64,000 bases of DNA from Phalacrocorax aristotelis (GCF_949628215.1 NC_134283.1:22856975-22920974), one strand, 5' to 3'. Shown: positions 39,701 through 52,300, counted from the first letter of the stretch. A program made the numbers and translations. The notes: generated by a model from the sequence alone, not told the origin.

Positions 39701-40029
39701 AAGCTTTATGCATTAGCATAGCGATGTTCGCTCTACTGAGCAGGCACATTTATGTCCCCTAAGATAAGTGAATCTAAGTATACTGTGGCATTGCCACAGA
39801 AAGAAATTATTTACTTCTAAAGTATTGGAAATAAGGGGGATATATGAAAGGTCTTTGAAAGAGAAGACTCAGCTTGTCAGGAAGTATAAAGCTAGTGGAA
39901 TTCCAGGGCAGCCTGCACCATTTTCCATCCTTGCAAGGAGCCCCACTTCATTATTTCCTTTGAAGATGACAGTATCATGGCAGGTACAAGCCTCAAAGAG
40001 CAATTATGCACAGAGAGCAGATATAATGG

Positions 40030-41424
40030 GAAACATTGTGCCCATCTTTAAAAACGGTAGAAAGGAGGACCTGGGGAACTACCAACTTGTCAGCCTCACC
40101 TCTTTGCCTGGGAAGATCATGGAATGGATCCTCTTAGAAGCTGTGCTAAAGCACATGGAGGACAGGGTGGTGATTCAAGACAGCCAGCATGGCTTCACCA
40201 AGGGCAAGTCCTGCCTGACCAACCTAGTGGCCTTCTGTGATGGAGTGGATGCATCAGTGGACAAGGGAACAGCTACAGCTGTCATCTGTCTGGACTTCTG
40301 TAAGGCCTTTGACACAGTCCCCCACAGCATCCTTCTCTCTAAATTGGGAATATATGAATTTGATGGGGGGACTGTTTAGTGGATGAAGAATTGGTTGGAT
40401 GGTTGCATCCAGAGGGTAGTGGTCAACAGCTTGATGTCCTGATGGAGACTGGTGACAAGTGCTGTCCCTCAGGGGTCCATACTGGGACCAGTGTTGTTTA
40501 ACATTTTCATGAATGACATAGAGGGATCATGACCACCCTCAGCAAGTTTGCAGATGAAACCAAGCTGAGCTGTGCAGTTGACACACCAGAAGGATGGGAT
40601 GTCATCCAGAGGGACCTGGACAAGCTGGAAAGGTGGGCCTGTGAGAACCTCATGAGGTTCAACAAGGCCAAGTGCAGGGTCCTGCATCTGGGTCAGGGCA
40701 ACCCCCAATATCAGTGCAGGCTGGGGGATGAAGGGATGGAGAGCAGCCCTGCAGTGAAGGACCTGGGGGTACTGGTGGACAAAAAGCTGGACATGAGCCA
40801 GCAATGTGTGCTCACAGCCCAGAGGGCCAACCGTATCCTGGGCTGCATCAAAAGAAGTGTGGGCAGGAGGTCGAGGGAGGGGATTCTGCCCCTCTGCTCT
40901 GCTCAGACCCCACCTGGAGTGCTGTGTCCAGCTCTGGAGCTGTCAACACAAGGACATGGAACTGTTGGAGTGGGTCCAGAGGAGGCCACAAAAATGATCC
41001 AAGGACTGGAGCACCTCTCCTATGAGGACAGACTGAGAGAGTTGAGGTTGTTCATCCTGCAGAAGAGAAGGCTGCAGGGAGACCTTATTGCAGCCTTTCA
41101 GTACTTAAAGGGGGGACTATAGGAAGGATGGGGCCAATCTCTTTAGCAGAGCCTGTTGTGACAGGACAAGGGGTAATGGTTTTAAACTAAAGAAGGGTAG
41201 ATTTAGGCTGGATATAAAGAAAAAATTTTTACAATGAGGCTGGTGAAGCACTGAAACAGGATGCCCAGAGAGCTAGCGGAGGCCCCATCCCTAGAGACAT
41301 TCAAGGTCAGGCTGGACGGGGCTCTGAGCAACCTGATCTAGTTGATGTCCCTGCTCACTGCAGGGGGCTTGGACTAGACAGCCTTTAAAGGTCCCTTCCA
41401 ACCCAAAGCATTCTATGATTCTAT
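40030..41424 (+). mobile_element. CR1 LINE, 5'-truncated, disabled reverse-transcriptase ORF
   Basis: Encodes CR1 reverse transcriptase in two broken frames: up to 40379 ([35 protein letters not shown]) and 40529-41122 ([33 protein letters not shown]). A TAG replaces a Trp codon near 40377, and the frame shifts between the two blocks. It ends in the family tail ATTCTATGATTCTAT. The 5' border is approximate. Confidence 0.92.
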
Positions 41425-41768
41425 AATGTAACAGCTTTGGATATATTTTAGTCTGGGTTCAGCTCACACCTTACCTTAGTGTGGAAACAAAAATCTGGGA
41501 AAGTTTTTTAACGTACAGTTCACATTACTATTTATAGTAAGTCAGTCCTGGGACACTGTTTTAGGAAACTCAAAATACATTTGCATTCAAAAGAAATTGT
41601 TAAAAAAAATCTAACTGTGAAAAGGGCTTCAACATGAAGAATTTTGTTTCTTACAATAGCCCAGTCCTTTATAGAAGATACAGGTGAGTCATACTCCTAA
41701 AGAAATTATTTGTAGGGCTATGGATAATTATATAGATTCTACTATCTCTAAACAATGAACAAACTAGC

Positions 41769-41966
41769 CACACTCCTTTTAATGCAGCCCAGGATGGATA
41801 CCATTGGCCTTCTTGGCCACAAGGGCACATTGTTGGCTCGTGGTCAGCTTGTTGTTCACCAGCACTCCCAGGTCCTTCTCAACAGAGCTGCTTTCCAGTA
41901 GGTCAGCCCCCAACCTGTACTGGTGCATGGGGCTGTTCCTCGCCAGGTGCAGGACCTTGCACTTGC
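41769..41966 (-). mobile_element. CR1 LINE internal fragment
   Basis: Minus-strand translation carries KCKVLHLARNSPMHQYRLGA and KDLGVLVNNKLTTSQQCAL, the same part of CR1 reverse transcriptase as in the neighbouring element but in opposite orientation. Both ends are truncated. Confidence 0.88.
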
Positions 41967-44753
41967 TCCCAGTTCCAGTACTCACAGTTTAAGCTTTGTA
42001 AACTTCCCATCATTAGGACATAGATTAATTGAGCCAGCAAGTCAACAAAATAATGGTGGTAATCCTGTAGTTACTGCTACTGAATGACTCACCATAAAAT
42101 AAGAGACTGCTACTAATGCAGGTTTTTGATTTTGGAGTTGCTGGTTTCTCTGCCATCCTCTCCTGGTAGGCTTGCCTGCAAAAAATTTCATGGCAATATT
42201 GCAGCGACCTTGGATATTTTTAGAGGGCAGATCTATTAGAGAGGGTGAAGCAAGGGCTGCCAGACTATATTTTGGAATAAGGGGGAAAAGGGGAGAGTTT
42301 GTTTTCTGAAAAATAAAATATAAAGCAAGGATAATTTTATTATACAATCAAGAATTAAATACTGTATGAACAAATGGCTGGTCACTGTTGTCCTCTCCAG
42401 CCTGTGCAGCATGAACCCATTGACAGTTCAAAAACTTTGCTGTCAGACTGGTCACATCTTTAGATGGCACCTATGGATTTTTATCTATATTCAGCTAAGT
42501 GTTTCCCATTGAAATCCCCTGCCGCCCATCCATGCTGGCCAGGCAGCTGCCATGCAGAGGAGCTCTTCAGCTGTCAGCTGGCCTCTCCTTGTTCCTGGGA
42601 AAACAAGCAAACAGCAAACACTCATCTGCCAGCCTCCACTGTCTTGTTCATACTGATTTTGTCTCATGTCCAACCCTGGAAACACGTGGTTCTGTCAACT
42701 CCACAGCAAGACTTGTAGCAATACTTGTCATCCTCTGGATGATCTTCAGAGCCAAGTGACACAGTTGTTCAAATTTCTGTGTTTCTCAGACATTGCACAT
42801 GCATTTGGTCTGTGGTTTCATGTTTTATTCTATGTGATCGCACTGCAGCCTGTCACAGGTCCTGGTCCCCTATGCTGCCTCCAGCTGTGCTCCTGCTCAC
42901 TTTCTTAGGTTGGATTTAACAAACACAGGGCTGTGGGGTGCTTCACATCAGATCAGACTCTTGATCCAGTGGAAAACTGGTCATCTTTTCTTGGCGTGTC
43001 TTACTCTAACACACTGAGTCAGGAAATGAGATGGTTGGGTTGAATGAGATACCCACCATGACAGGAGTTCAAAGTCTACAAGGTCCACCTGGAGAAGAGC
43101 CCAAGCTCATCCAGTTGTGATGTTAACCCACGCTGAGCTCCTCACTATTCTCAAAGCTGTGTCTCAGTGGAGCAAGAAATGCTGGATTTAAGAGGGCAGA
43201 AAGGCAGAGATTGGTGGCAAAGGGCGGGGTTTCTTGATTTTGTAATTTATCTTGAAGTCTACTGTGTAAAAACCCCAGGAGATGCAGCTTGCATGACTTT
43301 CCCAAGACCACTGGCTAAACCTTTGGCAATAATGTGAGCAGGAGGAGGCTGGCTCTTTCCCTCCTCTGCTCAATAGCTTCATACTCGTGCTCCTTGATAC
43401 TGAAATGCATAATATAGGGATAGCATTGCAGATGTTGCAGGGAAATGTTTAAATCCAAAGCTAAAATCTGTTTCCAATTAGGTCTAAAAAAAAAAAAATC
43501 CATAGAAACATTTCTGTTTAGATTTGTTTTCTGACATCATCTAAACTCCCTGCCAAAGTGCTTAAATATCTTTTTGTGTTTTGGATTTTACTGTTTGTTT
43601 AGGTTATTTTTTTGCACATCTATGCAGGAATGTTTTGAAAATGTCTTTTTCCTTCAGAAGTGTGTTTCAAACAAATACTTTAAAACAGTGACATAAGGGT
43701 TTGCTTAAAGTCACACCATGTTACACTCATTGTCATTTATCCCTCTTCAGAGGGCTCACCAGCATCTTTGGAAGGGCTCCCAGGGACTTACCAGGCACTG
43801 GAAAAACTGTAGAAAAGTGATGAATTTTTCTTAATATTTGTGACCCTTTGTGATTTGGGGGATTTTTGTTTTATTTTCTTTTGTCTTGTCTCATCACAAA
43901 TGGATTATCCAATGCAGCAGCTGGTTGAAGGGCTGGAAGAGAGCTCTGTATTAGCTTCCACATTGCAAGGGATGGATCAGGCTGCTGCTTCTAGTTACTG
44001 CACCTCAAGAAACTAAACACCGGCATACAGTAGGACAAAAACAGTCCAATTCCTTTATGGCTGCCTGTGCAACAAGTAAATGGTGGCTGATGTGGCTTTT
44101 GAAGGCCCACAAGAGCTGATGCAATGCAGCCATACTCATTTTATGCCAGTGCCAGCCATGCTGTATATGCCTTTTCTAGGTGCTTTGTTTGATTCACTGT
44201 ACAGCAAAAACAAGATTACTGTAAGGTGATAAGGAAGCTGTAACATAATAGGATGGATACCTGGACTGCTGAAGGACCAAAGCAAGCTTCTCTACAAACT
44301 GAATGTGGTTATCAGGTATTTTCAGTCTGCCCTTGCCCTCAGACAGGCAAACTGACAGTGGTCCAAACCTTCATCCCCATTTGTCCAGCAGACTTCAATG
44401 GCCAGTATAAAAAGTAACAGGAGAGATTTAAGCTGAGATAGCCTCACCAGGTTGATGGCCAAGGAGCAGAAGCCGCACGGTTCTGTGCCCTGGGTGCTGC
44501 AGAGTCAGGAAGGTAGCACTGAACTGTGGGATGAGCTTTAGCCACTCCTATAGCCCTGAGTTTTAAAGTCTTTGGGTAACAAAGAATGTTTCACATCCTC
44601 TCACAGGCTGCTCTAGAGATGTTTTGTTGAGTGTAACCTCCAGCCGCTGGATCCCACAGTACCCTTTTGTCTCTCAGAACAGCCCTGCCTGTTAGAAAGA
44701 TGCTTGGTATGGCAGTACTTGCAAGCTCAACCTTCTCCCTGTGTTTTCTTTAG

Positions 44754-44866
44754 ATGATTTGCTTTGGAAGAATGACCAGCTGAGTTCCCAGGTGGAGTTT
44801 CTAAGACTGGAAATAAAACAACTTACCAGACTTCAGGAGACTGGGGCTCTTCTGCAGGACAAACAG
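44754..44866 (+). CDS. LRRC36: LRRC36 penultimate exon, coiled coil
   Basis: Acceptor gtgttttctttag, donor CAG|gtatgg. It begins with the last two bases of a split Asp codon (phase 1), as expected if the previous exon ended Tyr-G. Confidence 0.87.
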
Positions 44867-45697
44867 GTATGGACCAGTCTCAGGCAGGGTACACAGCTTG
44901 CCCGTCACAGCAGGAGGTGGTACCCTGTCCCCCACCGAAGTCACATATACTTCTTGTGATACCCCTGCACTCTTGGCAAATGGATGAATTCAGGGTTTTG
45001 ACACATGAGCGAGCTATTTTGGTGATCATTAGCACACATTGTATGCTTCAGGAGGCTGGAACTGGTTATAGACTTTCAAGCCAAGATACGAAAATGCCAG
45101 TTCGGTAAGTGGAAAGTCAGGAATATTCTGGATCTGATGAAACTGCTTTTTTTAGAAAAAGTATCTCAGATCAAAATGAGAGAGAGGATACTTGCCTTTT
45201 GGAATCATAGCACTCCAATGATGTGCTTCCAGCTGTCTTAGCACATGCTATCAATCTCTTGGAATGGTTTCTATTGGTTATTAACCATTGTAAGCCAGCT
45301 ATGCCTGAAATCTTAAAATGAATCATAGCTGTAGTTGTAGTCATCTTGAAATAAAGAGCTCTGAGCTACAAACCTAGAGCTCTAAGTACAAACATTTTAA
45401 AATGTGATTTTGAATAAATGGAAATTACTGCCTAAGTTTTGGGGAAAAAAAATCTTTATAGCAGGCTCACTCTCCTGAGTGCATGTTCACAATTTAATTT
45501 TTTTTCTGCAACAATCTTGCCCAGGTCTTTAGCGTCCACAAACCATCCTGCTGCAGCAGTTGGCTAAGGAGAGCAGCCACACTGTTCGCAGAACACCTCT
45601 TCTAGCTGAGAAATGCACAGGTCATGAGACATCACCCCCACTACGACAAACTGCACCAGTACCATCAGCACATGGCTCTGGTCAGTACTGCAGCTGA
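44754..45697 (+). CDS. LRRC36: LRRC36, last two coding exons only
   Basis: LRRC36 is a leucine-rich-repeat protein with a C-terminal coiled coil, reported as a ROR-gamma binding protein. Exon 44754-44866 (2+37 codons) reads DDLLWKNDQLSSQVEFLRLE...LLQDKQ, a heptad-rich coil like the human DDLLHKNQQL block. Exon 45533-45697 continues ILLQQLAKE and ends PVPSAHGSGQYCS then TGA, resembling the human C-terminus. Together they code 91 residues. The last acceptor is a choice: cccag at 45524 leads to an early stop, while ctttag at 45532 keeps the frame. The leucine-rich repeats and all earlier exons were not found. The intron (44867-45532) holds two AATAAA hexamers. Confidence 0.82.
45533..45697 (+). 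CDS. LRRC36: LRRC36 terminal exon
   Basis: Using the acceptor gtctttag gives RPQTILLQQLAKESSHTVRR...GSGQYCS and TGA at 45695-45697. The similarity to the recalled human end supports this choice over the acceptor 8 nt upstream. Confidence 0.75.
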   Translation, partial: RPQTILLQQLAKESSHTVRRTPLLAEKCTGHETSPPLRQTAPVPSAHGSGQYCS

Positions 45698-48600
45698 GAG
45701 CAATTATGCAATTGCCCTCTGTACAGGGAACAAAATAGACATTAAATATGGATTGCGTTCAGTTTTATCTTGCATGAAAGCTCATGTTGTATTTAAAGCT
45801 GGTCAACCTAGTCCTTGGTGGTTTGTTTTCGTTTGGGTTTTTTTTTATTTCACTGAATCTTCCTGCTTCTATCTTCCCCTGTTTTCTTATACTTCTGCCT
45901 CAGTTATTATATTAACAAAAAGTGAGGATGACTCCTGTATAATAATATTTTATCTGAAACCATACTATGCTGGGAAGATGGTCATTGAGTTAATTGAATT
46001 CCTTCTAAAATGGTACTGAATCAATATTCCAGCATGGTGCTGGCAACATATAGCTGGCAAATGAAGTACTGCATGTAATATTCACACTCAAACCAGTATC
46101 TCAGGGCACTGACAGCAAGGATTTGAAAATCTAGCCCAGATTTAGATATGTATCTCTGATCAAGTGCCTGACCCACCAGGATACAAGCTGCTCTCTGAAT
46201 CTCGCCCGAACACGATTTACAGCCTAGTCTGTGTATTTTGGAAAACATTGTCCATCAGACTAGCAGTGAAATGGAAAAGTACTGAAGACGACAGTGCAGG
46301 TACAACTCGATAGGGAAGCTGTTTTGCCTGACGTGAGACCAAGGATCTGCATTGTACAGCACAATATGCTCTGCAGAGGGATGCTTGCTGAAGAAGCAGT
46401 TTTTTGGAAGAACATCTTCCTGGTACTCCTACACAGGGACAGAAAGGGTAAAACCTTGCTGGGTTTAGTGGCAACCACTGTCTCGCTCGTCTAGGAATGA
46501 ATCTATGCCTTCGAGGAACAGAGCGATCAGTCCTTGTCAGCATCTCTGGTCGAACCACTCATCCCAGAGAAAAATGACCTCTCAGAGGAGTCAGATCCCT
46601 CAACCGAGGCACAAAACTTGCTGTCAAAGTGTGAAGCACATCAGACATGACCCCAGATGGTTTTAGAAACTCTCTAGGGAAGTGACCTTGAGGGCAGAGA
46701 ACACATTTTACAACTAAATTCATCATAACAGCTCAGCTGAGCCTTCTGGGTTGTACATCTCACTGATAAGCTGGGACATCAGCCTGTCAGAGGGTCTGCG
46801 TCTGTCCAAAATGGTGGGGCAGGTGAGTGTGTGGTGGCAGGGTTGGGGGGCAAGGTCTGGCATGTCCCTCCGCTGCAGGAGCGGGGCCAGAGAGTGGCCA
46901 AGGGGAAGGAACAAATGGGAAGGAGAAAAAAGCTTGATGTCTGGGGCTTGGATCAATGCAAACAACATAAATACTGGCTAAGACACCTTCCACCCACTGG
47001 ATGTGAGGGAATTACACACTGGCTGCAAAATGTGTTTCTTGAGCTGGTGTGGAGCCAACCTCAGAGCAAATGGTTGGCCAGAGCAAATTCATTAGCACAG
47101 GGGAAATGGCTGCAAGCCCTTTTTTTCTGGGCTGTGTCAATTCTTCTCACAGAAGGTAGTTCTGCAGCTAGTATTTTAAAGTCTCTGCTGTTTCAGCAAC
47201 CTGTGGCACCACTTCAGGCTTCACTGGATAAACAGCCGGAGCTGCTGGTCCCATGGCGTTTCCTTCAGGTTATGGTCTTCTCAAGGGATAAGCACCCAAC
47301 TTGGCCTCTCTGTTCTGTGTTCCAGTGCCAACTGTCCTGGAAACTCCTCTTTCCCATCCACATTAGTCATGAGGACTGATGTTTAAAGGCCATATTCCTT
47401 ACACTTACCTCCCTGTGAGGCCGTGTCTCCACCTGGCTTCGACCATGCATAAGGGCTGCATGATGTATCTGTAATGCAGATCACAGCCACAGTACTTCAG
47501 ATGTTTTTTCTAAAGGACCTTCACACCTTCCTGCAAGGATGAACGGGGCGAGCCTTGTACACACATATACAGCCAACAGCTCCCCAGGAGATGACTACAC
47601 TGGTATTTAGAAAGTTTTCCATTTTTGGTGAAGACCCAAACCAACACCTTGTTGTTCCCAGGAAGTTGTTCCTATCACTTCAAGGGAAAACTGGCTTCTT
47701 TTCAGGTTGATCTTAGGTACTTCGTAGCCATTAGACACTGTTGGGTCTTGGACAACACTAGTTCTCCTGGGGTTGGTTTGGCAGGACCAGGATACCAGAC
47801 TAGACAATGCCAATGGTCTGGCCATTGCTACCCTGACCACCCAGCTCTGTCCCCATGCAGGGAACAGCATGTACTGGAGCTGCCTCCTTGGGAACAAGAA
47901 GAAGGTCGGAGGGGGATAGTCCTGTGTAAGCTGTGGAGTGAGTGAGTGAGGGTGAACTTGAAGAGGAGCTGGAGCACGTAAGGAGCACCTTTAGGCTGAG
48001 TAGTTTGGCAGTGGGTGAGAACTACTAGCCATTGTGTGACCTCTGCCGTGGCTTCACAGGCTGCAAAGAAGCTGCCTCTGTTCAGGATTCAGAGCAGGAT
48101 GCAATCACCTGATGGTAAGGCTCAGCTGAGCTGGCTGTCCAGGGGGAGGTTCTGCAGTCCTACCCTGGCTGTTCTGTCACCTGAGGAGCAGCTCAACTCC
48201 CTTTGCGTCTAGATGAACTTAGGGAGATAATGTCAAGTGAGTACCCATCTGCCCTCCTTGCTGGCTCACAAACCGTGGGCATTCAGCAGCTGCTAGGTGG
48301 ACAGCTGAGCTGCTGAGGTCCCCAGAGCAGAGGTGGGGTGAGCAGCTGGGGGAGGAACGACTGCTGCTCCTGAATGCCATGCTCTACTGTTGGACGTGGG
48401 GATGTCAGAGCTGCTCTTGCCACATGCAAGCTTTAAACCTGGCAGAAATCCCCTTTCTGGGCATCATTTTCCAGTATCAAAAGCATGTCAGCACCCACAA
48501 CTCCCCTTCAGAGCTGACCTGACATGGGTACCCTGTCCTTTTTGCTCCACCACCAGGTCCTGATCAGTGCCACATACAGGCAGGGGATGAGTCCCATTGG

Positions 48601-49649
48601 GCCTGGCCTGCTCACTCTGCACAAAAATGTTCTTCCTTTGCAAAGCCTCCAAGTCTGCACACAAGGATGGGGCTTTGCACGGCACCTCCATGGACCAGGA
48701 GGCAACGCAGAACAGTCTTGCCCTGAGAATTCTGCACCTTATTTTTGCAGCTGGACAATGGAGTTAGGAGAGGGTGAAAGCCCCCATCAGCAACAGCTTT
48801 TCAAGGGAAGAACACTGGGTCCCAGAAAGAGCATTCAGCGGCACAGGCAGCTGTAGGACTCCCTCTGGCCTGCTGAAAGGAGTGCTAATATCTCCCCAGC
48901 CCTCACCTGCAGCCTGCCACTGGTTGACACTTACCGGTAGACCCTCACTGAGGGTGAGGCTGAAACCAGCCCAGAAGAGGACAACCTCTTCCTTCTCATA
49001 CATTTTAAAAAGCAGGTGTCTAGGATGCAGAAGGTGCAGGGCTGTGCAATGGCAGGCAGCAAGCCCACCCAAGCCACATGCATGACCCCAGCACATCCCT
49101 TGCGGCCTGAGCAGTGCCGGTACCACAGCTGAGGCACTTGCAAAATAACCCCTGTGGGTTATTTAGGGAGTCTGGCTCCAAACCGATGACCACAGAGGTG
49201 GGTCAGGCTGGAAAGCCTGGCACTGCCACCCAGGCAGCATTGCAGCAGGCTCCGCCTGTGCCAGCGATCAGGGTGGCAGCACCTGTATCCAGCCCTGTTC
49301 ACCCAGCCACCTGCAGCAGCAGCCACCCCATTCTGAAGCTGCTGTCCCATCCCGGAGCCCAGCCTGTTCCCAGGGATCGTTACCAGGAGCTCGTGTGTTT
49401 GGTTGCAAACAGAGCAGGAACAGGAGCCAGGCGCTCGTGTTTGTGTGCCTGCAGTTGCTCAGGCAACTCAGGGCCAGCCAGGAGTTGCCAAAACCACCGG
49501 CAGCCAGGGCTGAGCCCACGGCGTGGCTGTCCTGGGGAGGCATGACCAGCTGACCCTCCCACTGCCTGGGTGGGTGAGCGGGCAAAGGGGCTCTCACTGC
49601 TCAGACCCGCTGAACACAACCAGACCAGGGGCATCAGTGCGGATGGGGT
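45698..49649. other. LRRC36 3' UTR and LRRC36-TPPP3 intergenic region
   Basis: The converging ends of LRRC36 and TPPP3. A weak ATTAAA lies at 45741-45746. The open frames, such as 46831-47379 and 49114-49545, lack family resemblance. I recognise no exon or mobile element here. Confidence 0.55.
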
Positions 49650-49655
49650 TTTATT
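49650..49655 (-). terminator. Polyadenylation signal AATAAA for TPPP3
   Basis: Minus-strand AATAAA 763 nt past the TPPP3 stop. The region between (49656-50418) is GC-rich 3' UTR. Confidence 0.65.
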
Positions 49656-50418
49656 GCAGAGCCAGGTTACAGTGCGGGTCTGCAGCATCCTTTGGTTTGG
49701 GCTTCACAAAGGCAGCGGGAGGTCATGGAGGTTTAGGTCAGAGACCTTTGCCAACACCCAGGCAACACCAAGCTCTCCCAGGGTGCATCCCAGGGCCGGA
49801 CTGGGAGCATCATGGCAGCACCAGCACTAATGGCACCACAGGGTCTGAGCCTTCTGCAATGCCAGGCAAGCAGCAAAGCTGGGCAGTCCTACGGCGAGGG
49901 CACTGCACAGGCGAGGGCACCAGTGGGGAAGGGAGGTGGTGGCTGTGGTATAACTGGTGCAGGGTTAAGGCAGGTCCTCGGGAGGTCTGCAGGGAAGGCA
50001 GGCTGTAGTCTCCAGTGGGACTGGCGGGAAGGGTGCCCCGAAAGCCAGGGCTGAGGTAGGGAAGGTTTGGGTGCCAGCAGGGCAGGGGAGCCCTGAGGTG
50101 CAGTGCTGTTAGTACAGTGGGTGCTGCCAGTGGCGGGGGGCTAGGGGTGACAGCATGGGGGGGACAGGAGAGGCAGGAGGGGGGTGTCGCATCACAGCAC
50201 AGTGAGGGGGTCAGACAGAATGCTGGAGTGGAGCACGCAGCCCGGCAACTTCCCAATCACATCAGTGCCAGGCAGCTGACATCCCGCCGGCCTGGGGCTG
50301 GCTCCAGCAAAGCCTTCCAGGCCCCACGTCACACGAGCATGTCCCAAGGCTGATGTGAGTGCCGGCCCCACGGCTGACATGCAGGGACTGGGGCGGTGGG
50401 TGCCACAAGCACCCATCC

Positions 50419-50607
50419 CTACTTTTTCACTTTGGCGTCGTAGGTGCCCGCGTTCTTGTATGCACTGACGTAGCCACTGGTGTCCACGATGTTCTCCCGC
50501 CCGCTCTTGCCCTTCCCTTTGCCACTCTCATCAAAGCGCTCCTTGTGGGAGCCCGTGTACTTGGAGGTGTCTGTCAGCCTCTCCACGGCCCCCACTGTCT
50601 TGGCTTT
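50419..50607 (-). CDS. TPPP3: TPPP3 terminal coding exon
   Basis: 63 codons with stop, from [19 protein letters not shown] to DAKVKK and TAG. Acceptor ccccactgcag. Confidence 0.97.
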   Translation of the reverse strand, partial: KAKTVGAVERLTDTSKYTGSHKERFDESGKGKGKSGRENIVDTSGYVSAYKNAGTYDAKVKK

Positions 50608-52300
50608 CTGCAGTGGGGAGACAGGCAATGCAAGTCAAGAACATGCCCCATCCCCTTCATCCCTTGCCCCACACAAGCTCCTGACACCCACTGAGGACCC
50701 TGCCGTGCCCCCTGTGCCCAACAGCCCTTTGCAATCGCCTGCCCACCCAAGGCCATGCGGTCCCCCAGAAAATGACTCTGCTTTGCTGCAGGCAGAGCTC
50801 TGTCCTCCCCTCCTGACCAGCCCTCCTGTTCCTGAGGGCTCTTCACTCACTGTGACGCCCACATTAATGGGCTCCTTCCCTGCCACCAGCTGGCAGATGG
50901 CTTCATATGCCTCCTCTTTGCTCTTGTCCTTAAATCTCTTGGGGGCCAGCTCCTCCAGTGCCTTCTTGAACTCCTCATAGTTGATGACACGGGCTGTCTT
51001 CCCTCTGCAAGCACAAAACCCAGGCTGCCATAAGCATGCCCTCAGGTTGCTCCTCCTACAGCGCAGGATGAGCTGCATCAGGGAGACCCCAGCTTTGTCC
51101 TCCACCAGCCTCAGGCCCCTCGCCCACCTCTGAAGTGCAGCTACGGCCAGAGCACTCGTGGCTGAACGGGCCAGGCTGGGCACAGCTGGTGCTGAGCTCC
51201 AGGAGCTTTTCAGCCATATGCTGTTAAAGTCCTTGATGCTAAAAAATTCAGCCCTTCATGGAATTGCCCTGGGACTTGGGTGCTAGTGGCAGGAGGGGGC
51301 TCACATCCATTCTCGCTGCTCCCAGCCTGCACAGGATGTCCAGTACCATTTTTCCCCTGGCATGCATCAGTCCTTCTCTGGTCAGATTCAGCAGGACATG
51401 CACAGAGCATCTGTCCCACGAGCCCTCATTCCTCATCTTCAAGGCAGCGCAGCAACCTGCCCTCTTATGTGCCAAAAACCTCCCAGGGCTCAGACTTTCC
51501 TGGCCACACCAGGGAACAAGAGGATGCCCAGACAGAGGGTGCAGAGGCAGCAGGTTCTCCACCCATCCTTGCTCTTGCACCCTGGTGCAGAGCATCAGGT
51601 GTCAGTGTGTCCTTGGGGACCCCAAAAGCAGCCCCAGGTGCCTTCAGCTCTTCAGCTGCCACTGTAAGGAGCAAAAAGCAGGGTCCTTGCCAAGCTCAGG
51701 TGTGGGCTGGCCAGGCCCAGTGGTGGGCTGTGCCACTCAGTGTGTACACGTGACACACTGAGCACCCTCCTCTGCTCCCTGCTGGACCTTCTTGCTAGAC
51801 GTGAACGTGGCAGAACTGGCCAGGCTCACCTTGATGCCTATGCCAAAATCAGCCTCCCACCCCCAAAATTTGGATTAAGTTATTATCAGGCCTTGCAAAA
51901 GCAGCCACATAAACTCCCTGAAGGCAGGACACCTCAGGGCAGCACCCGCTGCTCCACACAGAGTGCAACACGGGAATGGTCAGCCTGGGCATGCAGCCAG
52001 GGTACCACACCTCCCCAGGACCACCACACCCTGGCACTGCCACCCTGCCTGCACTGCAAGGACATCCCCAGCCTCCGAGCAGCTGGAGGCCCCAAAAAGC
52101 CAAGTCACTTACTTCACCTTGGAGAAAACAATGTCCACATCGGTGCTGGTGATGCTTTTGCCATCAGTGACTTTGCAGTCTTTGCACAGCTTGGCCCAGT
52201 TCTTCCCATTCATTTCTTGCCCCGTAGCCTTGGTGTCGCCATAGATAGCGAATTTGCGAAAGCTCTCTTCCAAGGACGCCATCTCAGTGCTCCCGGCCAT
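50419..52300 (-). CDS. TPPP3: TPPP3, tubulin polymerization-promoting protein family member 3, complete
   Basis: A p25-alpha family protein that binds tubulin and bundles and stabilises microtubules in the cytoplasm. Three coding exons: 52300-52113, 51004-50851 and 50607-50419, totalling 531 nt or 176 residues, the same length as I recall for human TPPP3. It starts [21 protein letters not shown]; the ATG follows the acceptor by only four bases (ctgcag|TCCCATGG) in good Kozak context. The p25-alpha core includes [32 protein letters not shown] and [17 protein letters not shown], and the tail is [19 protein letters not shown]. No defect is seen. The lack of the long disordered N-terminus separates it from TPPP1. 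Confidence 0.98.
50851..51004 (-). CDS. TPPP3: TPPP3 middle coding exon
   Basis: 154 nt. One base completes the Lys codon, then [20 protein letters not shown]...INVGVT. Donor ACA|gtgagt. Confidence 0.97.

Larger units (their letters stand above)
32746..44753. other. Gap region between KCTD19 and LRRC36 with no recognised exons
   Basis: About 12 kb, AT-rich apart from the LTR. Synteny predicts the first exons of KCTD19 (minus, BTB domains) and of LRRC36 (plus, leucine-rich repeats) here. I searched both strands by eye for several conserved peptides of each and found none. What is present: a solo LTR, a CR1 of about 1.4 kb, a CR1 fragment and a possible LTR remnant near 33.6-33.8 kb. Confidence 0.55.

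Noticed and set aside
39768-40379. 203-codon open frame with reverse-transcriptase similarity as a host gene
   Set aside because: It is the broken ORF of a 5'-truncated CR1 LINE; the first 80 codons or so are unrelated flanking sequence that happens to be open.
50635-51183. 182-codon minus-strand frame as a longer TPPP3 isoform
   Set aside because: Only the part 50851-51004 matches TPPP3. The extensions on both sides are intron read-through beyond good splice sites.
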